From Flavobacterium buctense (lineage in GTDB: Bacteria > Bacteroidota > Bacteroidia > Flavobacteriales > Flavobacteriaceae), in the NCBI RefSeq assembly GCF_014486695.1, contig NZ_JACTAB010000003.1:62001-126000 (forward strand): a stretch of 64,000 nucleotides of DNA. Reading direction: 5' to 3'. Below, piece by piece: positions 1 to 7,756 of the stretch. Position 1 is the stretch's first letter; each line of letters opens with the position of its first letter. Position numbers and translations under genes: made by a program. The notes below the pieces were generated by a model that saw only the letters and a list, made by a program, of their open reading frames with translations, ran no database searches and was not told the DNA's origin.

Positions 1-1
1 A

Positions 2-595
2 ACTAAAAAGAAAAAAGTTGTTGAGCCAACCCTATACGATAAAATAATTGAACTTATTAAGAAAGCTGACCCAACACTTGACGCAGAATTAAGTATAAAA
101 ACCGGTTATCTCTTAAAAGAAAAAAGAATAAGTACTGATAAACTTATTGATGAAATAGATTCTATATTCTCAATTGCCACTTTTTTGCATTTACCTGATG
201 TTGCAAGATTTGATTTTATTGAAAGTGGTAAATGTTTAGCATTTGATAGAAATACAGCAAGTGCTTTTCATTCTTTACGAGGTACTGAAGATGTCTTGAA
301 ATTTTACTATTCAAACTTAACTGGCAAAGTTGCAACAGATACACAAACTTGGGGGAATTTTCATTCAGAAATAGAAGCTCAAATAACTGCTGGAAATATA
401 ATACCACATCCCCCAAAAGAATTAATGCAAAATCTTAATAGTTTAAGAATATATTACAGAAATAAAACACAACATCCCCAACTTATTTATGATGCAGATG
501 AAGCACAAGATTTAATGTTTAATTGTATAAAGTGTGTAAACGAAATAATAAAAGACCTTAAATCGAGAGGAATAATTAATGACCTCCCTTTTTAA
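2..595 (+). CDS. HEPN-like hypothetical protein, 5' end outside the window
   Basis: The frame is open from base 2, so the true start lies upstream; 197 residues are visible. A TTG at 185 is inside this open frame and is not needed as a start. The C-terminal half is helical and holds RNKTQH, an R-x4-H motif of the kind that marks HEPN domains (RNases and toxins of abortive infection and toxin-antitoxin systems), followed by a helical stretch typical of HEPN/DUF4145-like folds. The N-terminal third is lysine-rich and charged. A hairpin terminator follows about 50 bases after the stop. An upstream partner, such as a nucleotidyltransferase antitoxin, cannot be seen. The HEPN call rests on one motif and helix pattern; the function is unknown. 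Confidence 0.6.
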   Translation, partial: TKKKKVVEPTLYDKIIELIKKADPTLDAELSIKTGYLLKEKRISTDKLIDEIDSIFSIATFLHLPDVARFDFIESGKCLAFDRNTASAFHSLRGTEDVLKFYYSNLTGKVATDTQTWGNFHSEIEAQITAGNIIPHPPKELMQNLNSLRIYYRNKTQHPQLIYDADEAQDLMFNCIKCVNEIIKDLKSRGIINDLPF

Positions 596-644
596 ATTTA
601 CTTTGTCAACAAAAGTTTGCTAAATCTTAAAGTATTTTTCAAAT

Positions 645-668
645 AAAAACCGCCCAAAGGCGGTTTTC
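645..668 (+). terminator. Hairpin terminator after the HEPN-like gene
   Basis: An aaaaccgcc/ggcggtttt hairpin with a short loop. The same hairpin occurs at 3378-3404 after the ABC-F gene, and the two belong to a longer direct repeat. It can work in either direction. Confidence 0.75.
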
Positions 669-673
669 CCATA

Positions 674-751
674 TTAATTATACATCTTCTTTCTCAACTC
701 TTTTACCTTCTCATCATCCAAGTACTCATCAAAAGTCATATATCTATCAAT
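674..751 (-). pseudogene. Stranded copy of the ABC-F (ybiT-like) 3' end
   Basis: On the minus strand this stretch encodes the last 25 residues and stop of the ABC-F protein at 3416-5035, differing by one residue (K for Q) and six bases over about 80. No upstream coding sequence is joined to it; the frame runs into GC-rich REP repeats at about 752. With the neighbouring terminator hairpin it forms a direct repeat of about 110 bases with 3377-3495. It looks like a gene end left behind, or brought in, when the DNA between the copies was gained. Confidence 0.85.
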
Positions 752-756
752 ACCCC

Positions 757-818
757 CCCCGCTACCGCGCGAATCCCTTCGCGTGGTTGTGTTTCCTACC
801 CCCCGCTACCGCGCGAAT
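757..818. repeat. REP palindromes, one full and one truncated
   Basis: A full unit begins gctaccgcgcgaatccctt, continues cgcgtggttg and ends in a ttcctacc tail (761-800). A second unit stops after gctaccgcgcgaat (805-818). The core folds as accgcgcgaa/ttcgcgtggt (one G:T pair) around a tccc loop. Units of the same sequence recur at 1246-1394 and, inverted, at 2035-2062 around the transposase gene. Confidence 0.85.
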
Positions 819-831
819 ATTAAAATAAGAT

Positions 832-1227
832 ATGAAAAAAGAGAGTGAGGTTTATAGACTGAAAGAAGGTTATAGTCCCTTTATTTATAAAAGTGAAACT
901 GGTCTTACCTATAGCTTTCCTGTTGCATCAGGTCATGTAGACAGGACTTTTGAATTCGTAATTTCAGAACTAGATTTAGACGCAATAAAATCAAGTGCAT
1001 ATAGGTTTAAGGCGCTATATTACATACTTTTCCATGAAGCTCAGTCGACTTTTGGGACAGGTCATCCAAAACCTCGGACATATACAGCTAAAGAATTTGA
1101 AGAGGTCAAAAATAAGGTGTTGTATATATCAGAGTTTGATTTACAGTTGTATATCAATGAATTTTCAGAAGGTAATAATCTAGCGGATTGTTACTTTCAA
1201 ATGTTTAGTGATAATGTATTTAAATAA
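832..1227 (+). CDS. Small hypothetical protein enclosed by REP repeats
   Basis: 131 residues, ATG start, no signal peptide or membrane segment. I do not recognise the family. The protein is mixed polar with several aromatic residues (YSPFIY, FKALYYILFHEA). It begins about 14 bases after the truncated REP at 818 and stops about 20 bases before the next REP array, so it looks like cargo within the REP cluster rather than part of an operon. It is lower in GC than the core genes of the window. An immunity-type or other accessory role is possible but nothing in the sequence proves it. Confidence 0.6.
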   Translation: MKKESEVYRLKEGYSPFIYKSETGLTYSFPVASGHVDRTFEFVISELDLDAIKSSAYRFKALYYILFHEAQSTFGTGHPKPRTYTAKEFEEVKNKVLYISEFDLQLYINEFSEGNNLADCYFQMFSDNVFK

Positions 1228-1245
1228 AAATAAAATAACGACCCT

Positions 1246-1416
1246 CCGCTACCGCGCGAATCCCTTCGCGTGGTCATATTTCCTACCCACTCTCACGTAA
1301 TACTTAACACCGCTACCGCGCGAATCCCTTCGCGTGGTCATATTTCCTACCTCCGCTACCGCGCGAATCCCTTCGCGTGGTCATATTTCCTACCCACTCC
1401 CACGTAATACTTAACC
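1246..1416. repeat. REP array: three units with longer tails
   Basis: Three near-identical units begin at about 1246, 1310 and 1353. Each has the REP hairpin followed by tggtcatatttcctacc. Two also carry a second block, cactcycacgtaatacttaa (1287-1307 and 1394-1415), so the repeating unit is larger than the hairpin. The irregular spacing argues against a CRISPR array. The array ends about 43 bases before the transposase start. Confidence 0.85.
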
Positions 1417-1458
1417 TACTTCTAAAAAACTTTTATTAGCTTTGGTAAAAAGAACAGT

Positions 1459-2025
1459 ATGAGCAGGAATTACAAGTTTCATAATCCTGAGGGATTGTAT
1501 TTTGTCAGTTTTGCCGTTGTTGGCTGGTTAGATGTATTTACCAGAAATGAATACAAAGATTTACTTTTAGAAAGCTTAGAATTTTGTCAAAAAAGCAAAG
1601 GCATGGAAATACACTCTTGGTGTATTATGACCAATCATGTGCATTTAATTTTTAGAAGTACAGATAATCAAAAGCCTGAATTATTACTAGGCGATTTTAA
1701 AAGATTTACAAGCAGACGTATTGTAAAAGCCATCCAAGAAAATCCAAAAGAAAGCAGAAAGGAGTATTTGTTGGACTATTTTAAAAAAGAAGCCGCAAAG
1801 AGTTCAAATACAACTAATTTTCAATTTTGGCGACATGACAGCAGGCCAATAGAGTTGTGGAGTAATGAAGTCATTCAGCAAAAAATAGATTATATACATA
1901 ACAATCCGGTTGAAGAAGGTATTGTATTTAGACCTGAAGATTATAAATACAGTAGTGCTCCGGATTATGCCGGAGAAAAAGGGTTGTTGGATGGGGTTTA
2001 TGTTTTTAGGTATTTTAAGTTGTAA
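1459..2025 (+). CDS. REP-associated tyrosine transposase (RAYT, Y1/HUH family)
   Basis: 188 residues, ATG start. The HUH metal-binding pair is visible as MTNHVHLIF (H60 and H62), and the likely catalytic tyrosine is Y145 in the QKIDYIHNNPV block; both are hallmarks of IS200/IS605-related Y1 transposases of the RAYT group. RAYTs are single-copy, domesticated-looking enzymes that bind and cut REP palindromes. The REP hairpins lie directly upstream (1246-1416) and inverted downstream (2035-2062), as expected for a RAYT and its cognate repeats. The frame is intact. A role in moving the surrounding island is not shown. Confidence 0.93.
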   Translation: MSRNYKFHNPEGLYFVSFAVVGWLDVFTRNEYKDLLLESLEFCQKSKGMEIHSWCIMTNHVHLIFRSTDNQKPELLLGDFKRFTSRRIVKAIQENPKESRKEYLLDYFKKEAAKSSNTTNFQFWRHDSRPIELWSNEVIQQKIDYIHNNPVEEGIVFRPEDYKYSSAPDYAGEKGLLDGVYVFRYFKL

Positions 2026-2034
2026 TAGCATTTG

Positions 2035-2062
2035 CCACGCGAAAGGATTCGCGCGGTAGCGG
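2035..2062 (-). repeat. Inverted REP unit downstream of the RAYT gene
   Basis: Reverse complement of the upstream REP core, starting 10 bases after the transposase stop. With the upstream array it brackets the transposase in inverted orientation. It differs from the upstream units by one base in the loop. Confidence 0.85.
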
Positions 2063-2221
2063 TGCGCAATGGCTGGATTTTATTGAGTTTACCTATTTTT
2101 CACGTAAAAAGCATATCTTAGTAGACATTACGCAGTTTACTGGAATTGCAACAAACACTAAGATGTGAAACGCTAAGCTAAATTTGAAAACGTTGCGGAA
2201 TTTACGCAACAAACATATATA

Positions 2222-2252
2222 TTGCAGTATTAATGCAATTTGTCTATTTTTG
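2222..2252 (+). promoter_or_regulatory. Bacteroidota-type promoter for satD
   Basis: TTG at 2222-2224, a 20-base spacer, then TATTTTTG at 2245-2252, matching the -33/-7 (TTG...TAnnTTTG) promoter of this phylum. The predicted transcript starts near 2258, so the ATG at 2269 is the usable start and the ATG at 2233 is excluded. A small hairpin (gttgcg/cgcaac, 2192-2210) lies just upstream and could be an operator. Confidence 0.6.
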
Positions 2253-2268
2253 TAGAAAATATATAATA

Positions 2269-2922
2269 ATGTATTATGCAATTTTAATGGCGGATATTCT
2301 CGATAGTGGAGAAAAAGATTCTAACAAATTAATGCTAGAGTTTAAGAGTATTGTCAATTATATTAATGAGAATCAACGAAATAATATAATTTCTCCACTA
2401 ACAATCACATTGGGAGATGAATTTCAGGCAATCATAGATACAGTTGAAAATGCCGTGAATATTATTATCGAAATAGAAGAATTTATCCTATCCAAAGGAT
2501 TAAGTTTCAAACTTCGATATGTTTTAAATTTTGGGAAAGTTGAGACACAAATAAATCGCCAAATAGCATATGAAATGCTTGGAAAGGGATTGACTGATGC
2601 AAGGAAAGAATTAAATAATTTAAAAAATTCAGAAAGTCGATTTTTAATAAAATTAAAGAAAGAAGAATGGAGAGTAGAAAAAATGCTGAATGATACATTT
2701 CGAATATTTCAATATTTTATCGACTCATGGAAAATTAATGAATATAAAATAGTTAGTGATTTTATTATTCATGACGATTACAAAACAATCGCTAACAAAT
2801 TTGAAATAAATAGGTCGACAGCATGGAGAAGAAGAAAAAGCCTAAATATAGAAGAATTTGAAACACTAAAAAAAATAATTTATAACATAACATATATCTA
2901 CGAACATGATCTTGCTAAGTAA
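2269..2922 (+). CDS. SatD family protein with C-terminal helix-turn-helix
   Basis: 217 residues from the ATG at 2269. The N-terminus MYYAILMADILDS and the block PLTITLGDEFQ are characteristic of SatD-family proteins (named from the streptococcal sat locus; biochemical role unknown). The C-terminal 60 residues contain a helix-turn-helix-like segment, YKTIANKFEINRSTAWRRRK, suggesting DNA binding or a sensor-regulator role. The stop overlaps the start of the next gene by 17 bases, so the pair is translationally coupled. SatD genes commonly neighbour a membrane protein gene, as here. AT-rich like the rest of the island. Confidence 0.8.
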   Translation: MYYAILMADILDSGEKDSNKLMLEFKSIVNYINENQRNNIISPLTITLGDEFQAIIDTVENAVNIIIEIEEFILSKGLSFKLRYVLNFGKVETQINRQIAYEMLGKGLTDARKELNNLKNSESRFLIKLKKEEWRVEKMLNDTFRIFQYFIDSWKINEYKIVSDFIIHDDYKTIANKFEINRSTAWRRRKSLNIEEFETLKKIIYNITYIYEHDLAK

Positions 2923-3313
2923 AATTTTAGTATTTGTTTTAATATTTGTCTTGGGAGAATTTATATTTAACTTTACGTGGTTCAAATATCTCAAGAATTA
3001 TTTCGAGAAAAGTGTGATTGCCCAAGAAAAAGAGATAAATAATGAAAATACTCATGCAGATAAAAAATTTCTTCTTTTAAATATTTCTACATTTAAAGGT
3101 ATTATGGAGAGATTTATAATCACAGTGTTTTTGATTTCTAATTTTCCGCCAATCCTAATAGTTTTTGGAACATTAAAATTAGGGACTAGAATATCTGAGC
3201 ATAAAGAGATTAAAAATGATTATTTTCTTATTGGAAATTTAAGTACAATTTTGATTTCGATATTTTACTTTTATGCATTTAAACATTTTTGTATTTTCAA
3301 AAACTTTGTCTAA
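2906..3313 (+). CDS. Small membrane protein coupled to SatD
   Basis: 135 residues with about three hydrophobic segments (residues ~1-25, ~55-85, ~105-125) and a charged stretch rich in K/E/N between the first two. It overlaps satD by 17 bases. SatD partners are often longer DUF3307 membrane proteins; this one is short and I see no clear DUF3307 signature, so it may be a reduced or unrelated partner. Function unknown. Confidence 0.6.
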   Translation: MILLSKILVFVLIFVLGEFIFNFTWFKYLKNYFEKSVIAQEKEINNENTHADKKFLLLNISTFKGIMERFIITVFLISNFPPILIVFGTLKLGTRISEHKEIKNDYFLIGNLSTILISIFYFYAFKHFCIFKNFV

Positions 3314-3377
3314 CGACGGTATATATAAATCATGACTTCTATTGTATGTACACTTCCAACTCAACAAAACAACTCAC

Positions 3378-3404
3378 AAAAAACCGCCCAAAAGGCGGTT
3401 TTTA
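3378..3404 (-). terminator. Terminator of the ABC-F gene (shared hairpin)
   Basis: aaaaccgcc/ggcggtttt hairpin flanked by A and T runs, lying between the island and the ABC-F stop. It can stop transcription from both sides. It is the right-hand copy of the hairpin at 645-668. Confidence 0.8.
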
Positions 3405-3415
3405 TATTAAGTATC

Positions 3416-5047
<1,632 letters not shown>

Positions 5048-5141
5048 TTAAATTCGGTGCAAAAGTAGTGAATAGTGTTCAGTTGGCAGTGGTCAGTGGT
5101 CCCTTTTTTTGCTATATTGTACTCCTAATTAAACCGCAACG

Positions 5142-5879
5142 ATGAACTTTCCTTTTCAATTCAATCTTTTTGGCGATGCGGTGAATTATCACATTATCTT
5201 TGAGACCCTTGCTTTTTTTGTGGGCGTTCGCGTTTACTATTATTTAAAGAAAGGTATAGCCGACCCGATTTCCGACATCAATCGGCTGTGGATTATGCTG
5301 GGCGCGATGATCGGCGCATTGATTGGCTCGAGAGTGATTGCGTTGTTGGAAAATCCTGCCGAAATCATGCACCAAACCTGGCTAACGTTTTACCAAAACA
5401 AAACGGTTGCCGGTGGCTTTTTGGGCGGCTTGTTTGGCGTAGAGTTGATGAAAAAAATCATAGGCGTGAAAACGGCTTCGGGTGATATTTATGTTATTCC
5501 GATTATTGTGGCGGTTTTTATAGGCAGAATCGGTTGTTTTAGCATGGGTGTTACCGAAAACACTTATGGCATAGAAACCGGTTTTATCTTTGGGATGGAT
5601 TTGGGCGACGGCAAGCTCCGGCATCCCGTAGCACTTTATGAAATGGCCTATATGGTGTTGCTTTTTATTTTATTCCAAACGATAAAACACAAGAACCTAC
5701 AAAACGGCGACCGATTCAAGTTGTTTATGGTGCTCTACTTTTTGTATCGTTTTTTGGTAGAATTTATCAAACCGTATCATCCTTTATTATTAGATTTGAG
5801 TGCCATTCAGTGGAGTGCGCTTTTCCTTTTCGCCTATTATTATCAATTCATTTTAAGACTCGTTCGCTATGCCCAATAG
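5142..5879 (+). CDS. Lgt-family integral membrane protein, divergent
   Basis: 245 residues, about seven membrane segments. The layout matches prolipoprotein diacylglyceryl transferase (Lgt): GSRVIALLENP near residue 62, GGFLGGLFG near 91, GRIGCF with R129, and RHPVALYE near 160. Two residues important in E. coli Lgt are absent: the HGG histidine (H103) is A90 here and the GRxxN asparagine (N146) is C132. It is therefore unlikely to be the housekeeping Lgt and may move a different lipid group. It overlaps the next gene by 11 bases, so the two are translationally coupled. The pairing with a tetraether-synthase-like radical SAM enzyme suggests a joint lipid modification; that is inference. Confidence 0.8.
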   Translation: MNFPFQFNLFGDAVNYHIIFETLAFFVGVRVYYYLKKGIADPISDINRLWIMLGAMIGALIGSRVIALLENPAEIMHQTWLTFYQNKTVAGGFLGGLFGVELMKKIIGVKTASGDIYVIPIIVAVFIGRIGCFSMGVTENTYGIETGFIFGMDLGDGKLRHPVALYEMAYMVLLFILFQTIKHKNLQNGDRFKLFMVLYFLYRFLVEFIKPYHPLLLDLSAIQWSALFLFAYYYQFILRLVRYAQ

Positions 5880-7257
5880 AGATTATATATACTACGACTA
5901 CACCAAAAGCCTTTGTCCGGAATGTTTGCATACCATTGATGCCAAGATTGTCTTTCAAGACGATAAGGTCTGGATGCTCAAACACTGCAAAACCCACGGC
6001 GATACCAAGGTGATGATAGCCGATGATGTTGAGTACTATCGCCAAATCAGAAACTACAACAAACAATCGGAAGTGCCTTTGAAGTTCAATACCAAAGTGC
6101 ATTACGGCTGTCCGTACGACTGTGGCTTGTGCACCGACCATGAGCAACATTCTTGTTTGTCAATTGTGGAAGTCACCGACCGATGTAATTTGACTTGCCC
6201 AACGTGTTATGCGAGTTCAGGTCCGAATTACGGTCGACACCGAACGTTGGAAGAAATCGAAAAGATGTTTGACATTATTGTGGACAATGAAGGCGAACCC
6301 GATGTGGTTCAAATTTCGGGTGGCGAACCGACAGTGCATCCGCAGTTTTTTGAAATTCTAGACATCGCGAAAAGCAAACCGATACGCCATTTGATGTTGA
6401 ATACTAACGGTATTCGCATAGCTAAAGACATTTCTTTCGTAGAGAAACTAGCGACTTACATGCCCGATTTTGAAATCTATTTGCAGTTTGACAGTTTCAA
6501 ACCCGAAGTTTTAGAGAAACTCCGCGGCGAAGATTTAACGGAAGTCCGCCAAAAAGCGATTGCCAATTTGAATCAATTTAACCTTTCGACAACATTAGTG
6601 ATTACGCTTCAAAAAGGTGAAAACGATGATGAAATCGGGAAGATATTAGAGTATGCTGTGCAACAAAAATGTGTGCGTGGCGTAACCTTTCAACCGACAC
6701 AAATAGCCGGAAGAAACGACAATTACGACGATAATCAAGGCAGAATTACCTTGACCGAAGTACGTCGGAAAATCTATGAGCAATATCCAATCTTTACACC
6801 ACAGGATTTGATTCCGGTGCCTTGCAATCCCGATGCTTTGTGTATGGCTTATGCATTAAAGATTGATGGCGAAATCATGCCGATGACCAATTTGATTAAT
6901 CCGGAAGATTTGTTGAACAATTCGAAAAACACCATTGTTTTTGAAAACGACGAGAAGTTAAAAAACCACATGCTCAACTTGTTCAGCACCGGTATTTCGG
7001 TTGATTGTGCCGAAGAAGAATTCGGCGAATTGATGTGTTGTTTGCCTCGGGTGAAATCGGACAGTTTACATTATGAAAATCTTTTTCGTATTATTATCAT
7101 GAATTTTATGGATGCGCATGATTTTGATGTGAGAGCGGTTAAAAAATCTTGTGTTCATATCGTAGACAAAAGAGGTAAGATTGTCCCGTTTGAAACGATG
7201 AACTTGTTTTACCGAGACAATAAGATAGACGAAATCAGAAAAGAATTAAATTTTTAG
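5869..7257 (+). CDS. Radical SAM protein of the MJ0619/Tes (tetraether synthase) type
   Basis: 462 residues. The radical SAM motif is CNLTCPTC (C106, C110, C113). Just before it is a second Cx3Cx2C, CPYDCGLC (C81, C85, C88), plus HEQHSC. The N-terminus has CPECL (C16, C19) and HCKTHG (C40, H43), a rubredoxin-like metal site. C-terminal cysteines (CNPDALC, then CC near residue 400) could hold a further cluster. This order of sites is that of MJ0619 and of Tes, which join lipid tails to make membrane-spanning lipids. SGGEPT, the SAM-binding GGE motif, is present. Start ATG at 5869 lies inside the upstream Lgt-like gene. Family assignment is strong; the substrate here is unknown. Confidence 0.85.
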   Translation: MPNRDYIYYDYTKSLCPECLHTIDAKIVFQDDKVWMLKHCKTHGDTKVMIADDVEYYRQIRNYNKQSEVPLKFNTKVHYGCPYDCGLCTDHEQHSCLSIVEVTDRCNLTCPTCYASSGPNYGRHRTLEEIEKMFDIIVDNEGEPDVVQISGGEPTVHPQFFEILDIAKSKPIRHLMLNTNGIRIAKDISFVEKLATYMPDFEIYLQFDSFKPEVLEKLRGEDLTEVRQKAIANLNQFNLSTTLVITLQKGENDDEIGKILEYAVQQKCVRGVTFQPTQIAGRNDNYDDNQGRITLTEVRRKIYEQYPIFTPQDLIPVPCNPDALCMAYALKIDGEIMPMTNLINPEDLLNNSKNTIVFENDEKLKNHMLNLFSTGISVDCAEEEFGELMCCLPRVKSDSLHYENLFRIIIMNFMDAHDFDVRAVKKSCVHIVDKRGKIVPFETMNLFYRDNKIDEIRKELNF

Positions 7258-7259
7258 TT

Positions 7260-7472
7260 ATGGGGAATATATTTTTGATGTCGGATTTATTAAGTTCGGT
7301 AATTCTATTTTTATTATTTGTAAGTCCTATTGTGTTTGTTATCGGTATAATCTTAGTTGCCGTTTCAAAAGATACCCGAAAATTTGGAATTAAGTTGATT
7401 ATTGGTTCTGTAATTGCTTTTATTATAGGTTTCGGGACTTGTATGGCTAATATTCGTCCGGGCGGTATTTAA
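7260..7472 (+). CDS. Two-helix membrane protein, sister copy 1
   Basis: 70 residues with two membrane helices separated by a short basic loop (KDTRKFGIK). It starts 3 bases after the radical SAM stop and is probably cotranscribed. It shares the pattern KxFGIKLxxxSVIxxIIGFGxC followed by a terminal GGI with the next gene, so the two arose by duplication. No known family recognised. It could be a subunit or membrane anchor for the upstream enzymes; that rests only on position. Confidence 0.65.
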   Translation: MGNIFLMSDLLSSVILFLLFVSPIVFVIGIILVAVSKDTRKFGIKLIIGSVIAFIIGFGTCMANIRPGGI

Positions 7473-7498
7473 TTAAGAATAACTAATTGTTATAAAAG

Positions 7499-7690
7499 AT
7501 GCTAGTTTTATTATTAATACTCGTCGTTGCAATATTCATAAGTGCTATTGCTTTTTTAATCGGATTGTACAAAGTACTGTTTGATAAAGAAGATAAAGCA
7601 TTCGGAATAAAACTCCTTACCTACTCTGTCATCATTATTATTATCGGATTTGGAAGTTGTACAGCTTTGCTTGAATCCGGAGGCATTTAA
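7499..7690 (+). CDS. Two-helix membrane protein, sister copy 2
   Basis: 63 residues, two membrane helices, loop FDKEDKAFGIK, and the same C-terminal IIGFGSC...GGI pattern as the gene at 7260-7472, from which it is separated by 26 bases. Conservation of the loop and tail between divergent copies argues that both are real genes. Function unknown. Confidence 0.65.
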   Translation: MLVLLLILVVAIFISAIAFLIGLYKVLFDKEDKAFGIKLLTYSVIIIIIGFGSCTALLESGGI

Positions 7691-7730
7691 CTTTAACGAT
7701 AGATTAACAGAATTATCCAAATCATCTGAA

Positions 7731-7738
7731 TATTTTTG
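7731..7738 (+). promoter_or_regulatory. -7 promoter element for the TlpA-like gene
   Basis: TATTTTTG matches TAnnTTTG. It contains the TTG at 7736 that would extend the downstream frame, so that codon is probably not translated and the ATG at 7757 is the start. No clear -33 element seen. Confidence 0.4.
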
Positions 7739-7756
7739 TTTACTAGTTTCTTTACA

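Noticed and set aside
1246..1416. CRISPR-like array
   Set aside because: The repeats are palindromic and irregularly spaced, the sequence between them is itself repeated, and a RAYT transposase adjoins them; they are REP elements.
2233..2268. Upstream ATG extending satD by 12 residues
   Set aside because: The -7 promoter box (2245-2252) lies inside this extension and MYYAILMADI is the family N-terminus, so 2269 is the start.
670..3400. Prophage or integrative element with its own integrase
   Set aside because: No integrase, phage or conjugation gene is present; only a RAYT, which is not known to move such blocks.
5142..5879. Housekeeping Lgt for lipoproteins
   Set aside because: The HGG histidine and GRxxN asparagine are missing, so it is listed as a divergent Lgt-family protein.
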